NCBI GenBank assembly: GCA_002409785.1 | Contig: DHOX01000068.1 | Coordinates: forward strand, 1 to 12,086 | DNA length: 12,086 nt | Origin: Prevotella sp. UBA5379 | GTDB taxonomy: Bacteria > Bacteroidota > Bacteroidia > Bacteroidales > Bacteroidaceae | Direction: 5' to 3' | In this document: one piece after another, positions 1 through 7,107 of the stretch | How the letters are laid out: each line of letters opens with the position of its first letter | How positions within the stretch are numbered: position 1 is the first letter of the stretch | The notes under the pieces: model-generated | What the model saw: only the letters and a program-made list of their open reading frames with translations | What the model was told of the DNA's origin: nothing | Databases searched by the model: none | Made by a program: the position numbers and the translations under genes

Positions 1-34
1 ATTACGACACTTATCCGTATTTGTTTGCATTGTT

Positions 35-52
35 AAAAGCTCTTTTCAGAGC
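35..52 (-). terminator. possible terminator of tRNA-Ser
   Basis: On the minus strand a 5-bp stem (GCTCT/AGAGC) closes a GAAA tetraloop and is followed directly by TTTT. It lies 19 bases past the 3' end of tRNA-Ser, where a terminator is expected. The stem is short and the U tract brief, so this is a moderate call. Confidence 0.45.
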
Positions 53-70
53 ACTTCAAAATGTTTTTTG

Positions 71-155
71 CGGAGAGAGAGGGATTCGAACCCCCGGTAC
101 CTCGCGGTACGACGGTTTTCAAGACCGTTGTAATCGACCACTCTACCATCTCTCC
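71..155 (-). tRNA. tRNA-Ser (anticodon UGA)
   Basis: Read on the minus strand this folds as a class II tRNA. The acceptor stem is GGAGAGA/TCTCTCC with discriminator G, as is usual for bacterial tRNA-Ser. The anticodon stem ACGGT/ACCGT encloses the loop CTTGAAA, giving anticodon UGA, which reads UCA and related serine codons. A long variable arm (GTACC-GCGA-GGTAC) and a T loop containing TTCGAAT follow. The 3' CCA is not encoded and must be added after transcription. A promoter lies 40 bases upstream and a possible terminator downstream, so it is probably transcribed alone. Confidence 0.97.
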
Positions 156-194
156 TCATTGAGGATTGAACCGAACGGTTTCCTAATGCGAGTG

Positions 195-226
195 CAAAGG
201 TATAACTATTTTTCTGTTCTACCAAA
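195..226 (-). promoter_or_regulatory. Bacteroidetes-type promoter for tRNA-Ser
   Basis: On the minus strand a -33 element TTTG (226-223) is followed after 20 bases by the -7 element TACCTTTG (202-195). This fits the Bacteroidetes primary sigma factor consensus TTTG-N19-21-TAnnTTTG. The predicted transcript start near 188 leaves a short 5' segment before the tRNA at 155. Between it and the GH28 gene (ends 272) there is only an A/T-only hairpin at 236-255 (CATTTTT/AAAAATG), too weak to call a terminator. Confidence 0.8.
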
Positions 227-271
227 TTATGTATTCATTTTTTAGAATAAAAATGGACGTTTCAACTGTTG

Positions 272-1666
272 TCAGTGGCTGAAGGTGAAAAATCTCACCT
301 CCTGCAGGCTGATGCCACAGTTCTTGTTGATGTCCGTAGATTTCTGAGTATAGAAAATAGTTGTATTTTTAATGTCAATGTCATGAACCATACCGGGTGC
401 GCCATTGGCGGAGATGCCTATCCGTGCTCCACGACAAACCACATCACTGATATGAATATCTTTAAAGTCAGGTGAATAGTCATTCTTTTTTCCGTTGACC
501 TCCGACTTTCCATGAGGATCCTCATAGTCACATTGGAAGACGATGGCCTGGTCTTTGATGTCAGTCATATAGATATGATCGATAAAAATATTCCGTGTGG
601 GTCCGCCACGGCCTATGGCACTTTTGAAACGCAGTCCGGTGTCCGTTCCCATAAAACGGTTGTTGCGGACCACGATGTTCTTCATCCCACCCGAAACATC
701 ACTGCCTATGACAAAACCACCATGGGCATGGAAGACCACATTGTCCTGGATGTTGATATTCTCACATGGTCCCTTGGCTGCTCCACCTGCACCGGTGCCA
801 CCTTTCATGCAGATACCGTCATCACCGGCATTGATGGTGTTGTTGACAATGAGAACGTTCCTGCAGTTGCCAATATCCATCGCATCGCCGTTTTGAGCAT
901 TCCACGGGCATCTGACAGTAACACCATCTATAATAACGTTGCTGCAACTCTGCGGAACAATATGAAATTGTGGTGAGTTCATGACGGTGACGCCTTGAAT
1001 CATGATGTTGCGGCAATCCTTGAACAGGATCAGCCGGTTACGCAGATGCTCCTGAATTTTAGCAGTGGAGGCGATATTGTCGAAATGTTTCAAGTTGAAA
1101 GGATACCAGGCTTGTCCGTCATCCGATACCGTTCCTCCCATCTCCAGGAGTTGCTTCCATTCCTCATCGCTCATTTTGCCCTTTTTGGCATACCTCCACC
1201 ATTCGCCGTTACCGTCTATGGCCCCTTCTCCCGTAATGGAAATATTCTCCAGTCCATTACCACTGATTTCAGGAACGGTTCGGAGCTCAGGTACTCCGTT
1301 ATCCATTTGCTGGTATTCTTTCTTGTCAGGGGAGAAGACGATAATTGCGTTTTTCTCCAGATGGAGGTCAATATTGCTCATCATACTGATCGGTCCTGTG
1401 AGATAGATACCGTCCGGTACTTCCAGATGGCCGCCGCCTCGTTGGCTGAGAGAAAGGATAGCTGCCCGGAAAACCTTTGTGTTCGAGGTGACTCCATCTC
1501 CACGGCCGCCGAAATCAGAAAGCGATGTCCGTGTTACCGGGATGACGGGAGCCGTCACTGCCGGCATCTGGACCGGAAGGTTCTGATAATATTTCAGGTA
1601 GCCATTGTCTGCATAGGCAGCCTCGAAGACCAAGGCAGACAGAATAAGTGCATAAATCTTTTTCAT
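272..1666 (-). CDS. secreted GH28 polygalacturonase-type glycoside hydrolase
   Basis: Predicted pectinase of glycoside hydrolase family 28, an inverting parallel beta-helix enzyme that cuts alpha-1,4 galacturonan or a related pectin backbone. The 464-residue product starts with a Sec signal peptide (MKKIYA..., cleavage likely after AYA at 17-19), so it acts in the periplasm or at the cell surface. An N-terminal DFGGRGDG motif lies at 51-58. The catalytic set is complete: NGD at 259-261 (family NTD), GDD at 281-283, AHGG at 314-317 (family GHG) and RFK at 346-348 (family RIK). Short beta-helix coils run through the middle. The Arg and Lys that grip a galacturonate carboxylate are kept, favouring a true polygalacturonase; endo or exo action cannot be decided. 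It is a lone gene between tRNA-Phe and tRNA-Ser. Its own promoter is unclear: only a partial -7 (TACTTTAA, 1690-1683) lies upstream, after a terminator. Confidence 0.92.
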   Translation of the reverse strand: MKKIYALILSALVFEAAYADNGYLKYYQNLPVQMPAVTAPVIPVTRTSLSDFGGRGDGVTSNTKVFRAAILSLSQRGGGHLEVPDGIYLTGPISMMSNIDLHLEKNAIIVFSPDKKEYQQMDNGVPELRTVPEISGNGLENISITGEGAIDGNGEWWRYAKKGKMSDEEWKQLLEMGGTVSDDGQAWYPFNLKHFDNIASTAKIQEHLRNRLILFKDCRNIMIQGVTVMNSPQFHIVPQSCSNVIIDGVTVRCPWNAQNGDAMDIGNCRNVLIVNNTINAGDDGICMKGGTGAGGAAKGPCENINIQDNVVFHAHGGFVIGSDVSGGMKNIVVRNNRFMGTDTGLRFKSAIGRGGPTRNIFIDHIYMTDIKDQAIVFQCDYEDPHGKSEVNGKKNDYSPDFKDIHISDVVCRGARIGISANGAPGMVHDIDIKNTTIFYTQKSTDINKNCGISLQEVRFFTFSH

Positions 1667-1702
1667 GTCGTTCAGGATTAGTTTAAAGTAGGGTATATAA
1701 AT

Positions 1703-1735
1703 AAAAAGAGGCGGCCGCTATTAACGAACCGCCTC
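1703..1735 (-). terminator. rho-independent terminator after tRNA-Phe
   Basis: On the minus strand a perfect 7-bp GC-rich stem (GAGGCGG/CCGCCTC, 1735-1729 with 1714-1708) with a 14-base loop is followed by TTTTTATTT. It begins 15 bases past tRNA-Phe, so it ends the tRNA transcript and partly insulates the GH28 gene further on. Confidence 0.85.
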
Positions 1736-1749
1736 AGTGAAAGGAGGAG

Positions 1750-1822
1750 TGGTACCTCTTGGAGTTGAACCAAGGACACACGGATTTTCAGTCCGATGCT
1801 CTACCACCTGAGCTAAGGCACC
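1750..1822 (-). tRNA. tRNA-Phe (anticodon GAA)
   Basis: Minus-strand cloverleaf of 73 bases. The acceptor stem is GGTGCCT/AGGTACC (one G-T wobble) with discriminator A. The D arm is GCTC-AGGTGGTA-GAGC, the anticodon loop CTGAAAA gives GAA for phenylalanine, and the T arm is CTTGG-TTCAACT-CCAAG. CCA is not encoded. It has its own -7 box upstream (1852-1845) and a strong terminator downstream. Confidence 0.97.
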
Positions 1823-1844
1823 CCATCTTTTTGTTTTGCGGTTG

Positions 1845-1852
1845 CAAAGGTA
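1845..1852 (-). promoter_or_regulatory. -7 promoter box for tRNA-Phe
   Basis: TACCTTTG on the minus strand, 22 bases before the tRNA 5' end, matches the Bacteroidetes -7 consensus and is identical to the box in front of tRNA-Ser. No clear TTTG lies 19-21 bases upstream; only a T-rich stretch is seen there. A GTTAAT-gttt-ATTAAC palindrome at 1901-1916, between thiL and this box, has no adjoining U tract. Confidence 0.6.
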
Positions 1853-1945
1853 AGAAGAAAAATCCACACTGAAGAAAAGCACAGGAGAAAAATCATGCCC
1901 GTTAATGTTTATTAACAATGCGGATTTCTAGGATGGTTTCTGCAT

Positions 1946-3058
1946 TCACTGCTGTTTGAGCGGATTCCATCCCTGAGCAGGAATGTCAAATTCATTCTGA
2001 TCACGTGTCACCAGTTTGAGTCCCAGTTCTTCTTTTGTGATATAGCCGATCTGTCTGACACCTTCCATGGCGCTCACCTTTTCGTGATCCCCGATAGGGA
2101 CAGTGAACAGAAGTTCATAGTCTTCGCCACCATTGAGGGCGCAGGTCGTCACGTTCATGTTCAACTCCTCTGCCATCACGGCGGTTTGATAATCTATAGG
2201 AATCTCTTTCTCATAAATCCGGCAGCCGCAATGGCTCTGCTTGCAGATATGATGCAACTCACTGCTGAGGCCGTCAGAAATATCCATCATCGCCGTCGGT
2301 CTGATGCCCGCATCCCGGAGTTTGCTGATCATGTCACCGCGGGCTTCCGGCTGAAGCTGGCGCTGGATCAGATACTCTTTGCCGGAGAAGTCCGGTTGGA
2401 AACCGTCCATGGCAGAGAGGTCAGCCCGGAGTTGGTGTTCCTTCTGAGCATCTTTCTCTTTTTCTGCTTCCTTAATCTTTCCCCTCAGATCATTGATCTG
2501 CCCATAATAGACACTGTTCTCACGTTCGAGGAGTTGGAGTCCCATATAGGCTGCCCCGAGATCCCCCGTTACGCAGACCAGATCCGTTTCATTGGCGCCA
2601 TTGCGGTAGACGATGTCCTCCCTGGTGGCCTCTCCGATGCAGGTGATGCTGATGGCCAGGCCCGTATAAGAAGGGGAGGTGTCACCGCCTACGATGTCTA
2701 TATTCCATTTGTCACAGGCAGCTCGGAGACCTTTGTAGAATTCTTCCAGGTCTTCCACCTTGAAGCGCTTGCCCAGGGCCACATTGACGATCATCTGTTT
2801 TGGCGTCCCGTTCATGGCAAAGATGTCACTGATATTGACCATGGCCGACTTGTAGCCCAGGTGTTGCATATCTATGTAAGTCAGGTCAAAGTGGATCCCT
2901 TCCATCAGCATATCACTGGTGACCAGTACTTCCTTGTCCGGATAGTCCAGTACGGCGCAGTCATCTCCTACACCATATAGGGTCTCTTTATTCTTTATCT
3001 TGATGTCTTTCGTGAGATGGTCAATGAGACCGAATTCTCCGAGTTCGGATATTTCCAT
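1946..3058 (-). CDS. thiL: thiamine-monophosphate kinase
   Basis: ATP-dependent kinase making thiamine diphosphate from thiamine monophosphate, the last step of cofactor synthesis in the cytoplasm. It belongs to the PurM/AIR synthase fold family. Visible family motifs in order: GDDCAV at 31-36, TSDMLMEGIHFD at 48-58, NISDIFAMNG at 75-84 (metal and nucleotide site), GGDTS at 124-128, VTGDLG at 163-168, MDISDGL at 258-264 and NGGEDYELLFT at 309-319. At 370 residues it is longer than the roughly 325 of Escherichia coli ThiL. The extra length is mainly a charged, helix-prone stretch at about 185-228, rich in K/E/Q. It is last in the sppA-lpxK-punA-thiL run, 62 bases after punA. A poor -7-like TATTTTAA in that gap could give minor internal initiation. 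No convincing terminator follows before tRNA-Phe. Confidence 0.95.
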   Translation of the reverse strand: MEISELGEFGLIDHLTKDIKIKNKETLYGVGDDCAVLDYPDKEVLVTSDMLMEGIHFDLTYIDMQHLGYKSAMVNISDIFAMNGTPKQMIVNVALGKRFKVEDLEEFYKGLRAACDKWNIDIVGGDTSPSYTGLAISITCIGEATREDIVYRNGANETDLVCVTGDLGAAYMGLQLLERENSVYYGQINDLRGKIKEAEKEKDAQKEHQLRADLSAMDGFQPDFSGKEYLIQRQLQPEARGDMISKLRDAGIRPTAMMDISDGLSSELHHICKQSHCGCRIYEKEIPIDYQTAVMAEELNMNVTTCALNGGEDYELLFTVPIGDHEKVSAMEGVRQIGYITKEELGLKLVTRDQNEFDIPAQGWNPLKQQ

Positions 3059-3120
3059 TCGATAACAGCTAAATTAAAATATGAATTAAACGATTCTTCA
3101 AAGGCCAGGAGAGTCAGAGG

Positions 3121-3930
3121 TCAACTGCGTCTGATCATTTCTCTCATGATCTCTGTCATGTGTGGCTCGGCCGAGTTAGCTGCTTCCTGGACTTCCTCAT
3201 GGCTGACTTGTACCGGCACATCGAAGCCGCCGAGGTCCGTGATAATGCTGACTCCAAATACTTTGATGCCGCAGTGCCGCGCCACAATGACCTCAGGCAC
3301 CGTGCTCATGCCTACGGCATCTGCACCCAGGATATGGTACATCCGGTATTCATGCGGTGTCTCAAAAGTTGGTCCCTGCACCCCTATATATACCCCATGT
3401 TGTACGGGAATTCCCTTTTCTTCAGCGATCCTGTCAGCCAGGGTGATCAATTGGTGGTCATAAGCCTCATGCATATCAGGAAAACGAGCATAACCAGGAA
3501 GGTTGACGCCATGTAGAGGGTGTTCCGGAAAGAAGTTGATATGGTCAGTGATAATCATGATGTCACCCACCTTGAAGTTGGGGTTCATTCCTCCTGACGC
3601 ATTACTGACAAAGAGAGTTTGTATGCCCAGTTCGTGCATGACACGTTCCGGGAAGGTGACCTCCTGCATGGTATATCCTTCGTAGTAGTGGAAACGACCG
3701 TCCATAGCCATAATATCCTTTCCGCCGAGTTTGCCGAAAATCAGTTTGCCGGCATGGCCCTGCACCGTACTGACGGGGAAGTTAGGGATGTCCGTGTAAG
3801 GGAATTCATAACTGTCAGTTATCTCTGAAGCTAATTGTCCTAGTCCGGTGCCCAGAATGATGGCTATCTTTGGATTTGTTTTCATCCTTGTCTTTAACCA
3901 GGATGCTGTTTCTTGAATTTTTTCTAACAT
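3121..3930 (-). CDS. punA: purine nucleoside phosphorylase (trimeric class)
   Basis: Phosphorolysis of purine (deoxy)nucleosides to free base and (deoxy)ribose-1-phosphate, in cytoplasmic purine salvage. The 269-residue product is the usual size of the low-molecular-weight trimeric PNP/MTAP family. Motifs: phosphate-binding GTGLG at 27-31, QGHAG at 57-61, GRFHYYEGY at 78-86, VSNASGGMNP at 108-117, GPTFETPHEYRM at 186-197 (base-site Glu190) and GMSTVPE at 207-213. The base-recognition segment reads SIITDLGG, with Asp232 where human-type PNPs have Asn. The start MLEKIQETA matches the expected short helix before the first strand. Its first 116 bases overlap the 3' end of lpxK in another frame, so it is probably translated by coupling or re-initiation from lpxK. 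Confidence 0.95.
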   Translation of the reverse strand: MLEKIQETASWLKTRMKTNPKIAIILGTGLGQLASEITDSYEFPYTDIPNFPVSTVQGHAGKLIFGKLGGKDIMAMDGRFHYYEGYTMQEVTFPERVMHELGIQTLFVSNASGGMNPNFKVGDIMIITDHINFFPEHPLHGVNLPGYARFPDMHEAYDHQLITLADRIAEEKGIPVQHGVYIGVQGPTFETPHEYRMYHILGADAVGMSTVPEVIVARHCGIKVFGVSIITDLGGFDVPVQVSHEEVQEAANSAEPHMTEIMREMIRRS

Positions 3931-5062
3931 AACTTATGATCTTTTGATTAAAATTTTCTCCTTCATCCAGCATGAAACGGATGCGGATAGGGAGGACGAA
4001 GAGATTTCTTTTCACCTCCTCGCTGAGTCCGCTGGCCCCTTGCAATCGGGCAGCATCTTTTTCAGTGGTGATAATGACCTTCGGTTCCGAAAGAGCTGCA
4101 AAAGCCTTATTGATCTTTTGAACATCCTTCAGGCTGAAATTATGGTGGTCAGAGTAGGTGAGAGGTGTGATGTCAGCAGGTTCTATCTCGGTAAGGTCCT
4201 GCATGATCTGCTTGGGAGAGGCGATGCCCGTGAGCAGGAGCACGTGCTGTCCCTGGATTGACGTCAGGGAACGTCCCTTCCGGCATCCTTTCCGGGTATC
4301 ATACGGATCATTGGGCCTTTGTGTATCTGTGCCGGCATTTTCTGCCGAATGCCTGAACAGCGGCTGGAGATCACAATAGTCGAGGGTCGTGAAATAAAGT
4401 TCCTGATAAGGATAGAGGTTTAAAGCCTTTGTGAGTACCCGGAATTCCATCGGCTTGAGATCCTTCGGGCATTTTGTGACGATAACGATGTCTGCACGGT
4501 TCTTGCCACATTCCGGCTCCCGGAGTCTGCCTGCTGGCAGGAGTTTGTCATAGATGATGAGCCGGTGATAATCAATGAGGAGGATATTGATGCCGGGTTG
4601 GACGAAACGGTGCTGGAAAGCATCGTCCAGGAGAATGACATCTACGTCTTTTGTCTGTTGGTCCGACTGCAACTGTTCGATGCCTTCTCTTCGGTTCTTG
4701 TCTACAGCCACATAGAGATGATGGAATTTCCGGTACATCTGATAAGGCTCGTCACCTATCTCCGGCATTTTCGTATCTGCATCTGCCAGGATATAGCCAT
4801 GACTTTTACGTTTGTAGCCTCGTGACAGGACAGCGACCTGGAAGGAGTCCTGGAGCAAACTGACCAGGTATTCCACGTGAGGTGTCTTTCCTGATCCCCC
4901 GACAGTGATATTTCCTACTGAGATGACGGGTATGTCATAGGCCCTGGCTTTCAATAGGCCAACGTCAAACAGCCAGTTCCTGAAACGTACACCTAAGCTA
5001 TACAGCCAACTTAATGGTAACAGCCATTCATTGATCTTGATGAAATCTCCTTCAGTTCTCAT
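3815..5062 (-). CDS. lpxK: tetraacyldisaccharide 4'-kinase (lipid A synthesis)
   Basis: Inner-membrane-associated kinase that phosphorylates the 4' position of the tetraacyl disaccharide, a late step of lipid A synthesis. Motifs: N-terminal hydrophobic/aromatic segment WLLPLSWLYSLG (13-24), P-loop GGSGKT at 55-60, LSRGYKR at 79-85, GDEPYQM at 103-109, LDDAFQHR at 145-152, LPAGRLREP at 175-183, SDHHNFS at 304-310 (family catalytic His region) and TTEKDAARL at 332-340. A low-complexity polar insertion lies near 238-270. The family fold seems to end near residue 385. The remaining 30 or so residues are hydrophilic, Lys/Asp/His-rich and encoded entirely within punA, so they look like a read-on tail rather than a domain. 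It lies 41 bases after sppA. Function is secure; the C-terminus is unusual. Confidence 0.94.
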   Translation of the reverse strand: MRTEGDFIKINEWLLPLSWLYSLGVRFRNWLFDVGLLKARAYDIPVISVGNITVGGSGKTPHVEYLVSLLQDSFQVAVLSRGYKRKSHGYILADADTKMPEIGDEPYQMYRKFHHLYVAVDKNRREGIEQLQSDQQTKDVDVILLDDAFQHRFVQPGINILLIDYHRLIIYDKLLPAGRLREPECGKNRADIVIVTKCPKDLKPMEFRVLTKALNLYPYQELYFTTLDYCDLQPLFRHSAENAGTDTQRPNDPYDTRKGCRKGRSLTSIQGQHVLLLTGIASPKQIMQDLTEIEPADITPLTYSDHHNFSLKDVQKINKAFAALSEPKVIITTEKDAARLQGASGLSEEVKRNLFVLPIRIRFMLDEGENFNQKIISYVRKNSRNSILVKDKDENKSKDSHHSGHRTRTISFRDN

Positions 5063-5103
5063 TCCTTTCTCTATGATTAAGATTATCCTTAAGAGGGTTC
5101 ATT

Positions 5104-6876
5104 TCAGCGTATTTGAATATTATTGATCATTCTTGCCTGCAGCAATTCCTGATGAGTGTTCAGTTCCTTCAGTAATAAGAACGGTTCATAGTAGTCACCT
5201 AGAGCTGCTTTTACGGATTCGTCAAGATTATTCCCGTGTTGGATTTCTTTCATGAACCGGTCCGTCCAGTCACCAGGTTGCGGATAGCCTTTCGTGTGAT
5301 AGGTCTTCAGATGAGCGAGGCGGGCAGCTTTGGCTACTGCCACATTTGTGCCCCCGAGTTGGTCCACCAATCCTAATTTGATGGCATCCATACCCAGCCA
5401 GACGTGTCCTTGTGCGATACGTTCCACTTGTGGAATTGTCATTTTCCTTCCCTGGGCTACCCGAGAGCGGAACAGTTGGTATCCCCGGTGGATATTCCCG
5501 GCGAGTAGTCTGAGTTCTTCCGTGTCTAGAGGCCGTGCCCAGGTATCCCCGAAAATCGAATGTTTGTTGGTTTCTACCTGGTCGAAATGTAATCCGAGTT
5601 TTTTAGTACCCAGTTCGCTGAGGTCACGGAAGACGCCGAAGATGCCGATGCTCCCCGTGAGTGTGGTAGGCTGAGCCACGATCCAGTTGGCATTACAACT
5701 CATGTAATAGCCTCCGCTGGCAGCCAGATCTCCCATGGAGATCACTACCGGTTTTTTGGCTTTCAGCTCTGTTACGGCATGCCAGATCTGTTCAGAAGCG
5801 TAGGCATCGCCACCGGGTGAGTTCAGTCGGATCACCACTGCTTTCACGTCATCATCATCCTTGAGTTTCTCCAGATCCTTGCAAACTTTTGTAGAGACGA
5901 TAGCATCCTGGCTGACAAAATTGCTGGCAGTATTATTGAGGACGATCTCCCCTTCTGCATAGTAGACGGCGACTTGTCCTCCGTGGTTATGCCGGTCAGC
6001 TTTGTCCATTTCTTCCGGACTTACCTGTGAAATAGTCTGATCCTTATCGAGGCCCAGTTGTTTCTTTACAACGTTCTTTACTTCATCATCATAGAGAAAG
6101 CCATCTACAAGTTTGTCTTTCTTGTAGCTCTTCGCATCAGCCAGGAGGATGAGATGGTCAGCGTAAGCATTGATGGAATCCCGGCTGATATGTCTGCTGG
6201 CCGAAATGGCATTAACGACAGTTTTCCATGTGCCATTGATGATGGCTGTTAACTGGATACGGTTCGCCTTGCTCATCCGGTCAGAGGTGTAAGCTTCCGT
6301 GGCACTCTTGTAAGCACCTACCTTGATGACCTGATAATGGATGCCGAATTTGGCAGCCAGGTCTTTGATATACATCGGTTGTGCCCCGATGCCATGGATG
6401 TCGATCATGCCAGACGGATTCAGGTAGATCTTGTCAGCCAGAGAAGCGACGTAATAAGCTCCCTGGGTATACATATCCCCGTAGGCAATGATCCATTTGC
6501 CGCTTTTCTTGAAGTCAGCCAAAGCGTTGCGCAACTCCTGCAGGGTGCCATAATTATTGATCAGTGCTCCTGTCTCAATATAAATTCCTTTGATATGAGG
6601 ATCTTCCTTGGCTTTGGCGATAGATGAGAGAAGATCGTTAAGTCCGATCTGACTGGCCTCGCCTCCGGTCAGTTTGCTCAACAGGTCATTATCTACCCGC
6701 TCTTGAATCGTACCCTTTAGATTGAGCACCAGAACGGAATTGTCTGCTATTTTCTTCGGGGAATTCTCAGAGGCGATAATGCCGGCTAAACCCAATAAAC
6801 CGAAGATGAAAAGAACGAGTCCGAAACCAAATATACCTGCAATGGTGGCAAGGACGTTTTTGAAGAAATCTTTCAT
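5104..6876 (-). CDS. sppA: signal peptide peptidase A, long (67K) form, protease IV
   Basis: Membrane-anchored serine protease that degrades cleaved signal peptides, acting on the periplasmic side of the inner membrane. From the ATG at 6876 the product has 590 residues, close to the 618 of Escherichia coli SppA. A single N-terminal membrane segment (about 8-36) is followed by tandem ClpP-like domains. The catalytic dyad is split as usual: Lys190 in GAYKSATEAY (N domain) and Ser387 in DLAASGGYYMS (C domain). RLNSPGGDAYASE (about 350-362) is the conserved C-domain strand and turn. A longer reading from TTG at 6900 exists, but the ATG is preferred because it begins directly with the membrane-anchor sequence MKDFFKNVLATIAG and a -7 box at 6925-6918 leaves the TTG almost at the predicted transcript start. 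It heads the sppA-lpxK-punA-thiL cluster. Confidence 0.95.
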   Translation of the reverse strand: MKDFFKNVLATIAGIFGFGLVLFIFGLLGLAGIIASENSPKKIADNSVLVLNLKGTIQERVDNDLLSKLTGGEASQIGLNDLLSSIAKAKEDPHIKGIYIETGALINNYGTLQELRNALADFKKSGKWIIAYGDMYTQGAYYVASLADKIYLNPSGMIDIHGIGAQPMYIKDLAAKFGIHYQVIKVGAYKSATEAYTSDRMSKANRIQLTAIINGTWKTVVNAISASRHISRDSINAYADHLILLADAKSYKKDKLVDGFLYDDEVKNVVKKQLGLDKDQTISQVSPEEMDKADRHNHGGQVAVYYAEGEIVLNNTASNFVSQDAIVSTKVCKDLEKLKDDDDVKAVVIRLNSPGGDAYASEQIWHAVTELKAKKPVVISMGDLAASGGYYMSCNANWIVAQPTTLTGSIGIFGVFRDLSELGTKKLGLHFDQVETNKHSIFGDTWARPLDTEELRLLAGNIHRGYQLFRSRVAQGRKMTIPQVERIAQGHVWLGMDAIKLGLVDQLGGTNVAVAKAARLAHLKTYHTKGYPQPGDWTDRFMKEIQHGNNLDESVKAALGDYYEPFLLLKELNTHQELLQARMINNIQIR

Positions 6877-6917
6877 ACTATTCTTTGTCGTAAAATCCAA
6901 AAGTTGTTTGTTATCAA

Positions 6918-6925
6918 CAAAGTTA
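6918..6925 (-). promoter_or_regulatory. -7 promoter box for the sppA operon
   Basis: TAACTTTG on the minus strand fits TAnnTTTG and predicts transcription from about 6911, 35 bases before the sppA ATG. No clean TTTG sits 19-21 bases upstream (GTTTC is the nearest), so strength is uncertain. Confidence 0.5.
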
Positions 6926-7021
6926 GCAATAAAAAATGAAGAAACGAGTTTTTCTTCTGAGAAAAGTCAAAAATAAAGGTTATTTATCAAATCAAGCAAA
7001 CATACTCTGAAAAAATATTGC

Positions 7022-7029
7022 TACCTTTG
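7022..7029 (+). promoter_or_regulatory. -7 promoter box for the GH28-esterase operon
   Basis: TACCTTTG on the plus strand, exactly matching TAnnTTTG, predicts a start near 7036 and a leader of about 70 bases before the GH28 ATG at 7108. No -33 TTTG is seen at the right distance, which would fit a promoter that needs an activator. It is divergent from the sppA box, with under 100 bases between the two. Confidence 0.6.
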
Positions 7030-7065
7030 CCGGTAATCTTATACGAAAAGAAACGCAAGGAAGGA

Positions 7066-7104
7066 ATGGCCGATGATGGCCGAACAAACAACAAAATACT
7101 TTAA
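7066..7104 (+). CDS. possible 12-codon leader ORF before GH28
   Basis: An ATG at 7066 opens a 12-codon frame (MADDGRTNNKIL) ending in TAA only three bases before the GH28 start (TAA-TCT-ATG). It is preceded by the purine-rich AAGGAAGGA, the most Shine-Dalgarno-like sequence in this region, whereas the GH28 ATG itself has only an A/T-rich leader. Its 5' part holds a tandem ATGGCCG repeat with a 10-base period. If translated it could feed ribosomes to GH28 by coupling. So short a frame may be chance. Confidence 0.2.
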   Translation: MADDGRTNNKIL

Positions 7105-7107
7105 TCT

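Noticed and set aside
21..245. 74-codon plus-strand ORF over tRNA-Ser, and a 65-codon minus-strand ORF at 1721-1918 over tRNA-Phe
   Set aside because: Both are translations of tRNA genes and flanking DNA; the encoded peptide through the T arm is the familiar artefact of reading a tRNA gene as protein.
236..255. Hairpin CATTTTT/AAAAATG after the first GH28 gene as a terminator
   Set aside because: The stem is almost wholly A-T with no separate U tract; it could form by chance in this A/T-rich spacer.
995..1681. 228-codon plus-strand ORF antisense to the first GH28 gene, and the 298-codon plus-strand ORF at 2084-2980 antisense to thiL
   Set aside because: They lie opposite well-supported genes, show no domain or signal that I recognise, and are explained by codon bias on the coding strand.
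1901..1916. Palindrome GTTAAT-gttt-ATTAAC between thiL and tRNA-Phe as the operon terminator
   Set aside because: Six weak pairs, and the nearest T run lies several bases beyond the stem, too far for an intrinsic terminator.
6877..6900. TTG start at 6900 extending SppA by eight residues
   Set aside because: The -7 box at 6925-6918 puts the transcript start about 11 bases upstream of it, and the ATG at 6876 begins directly with the membrane anchor.
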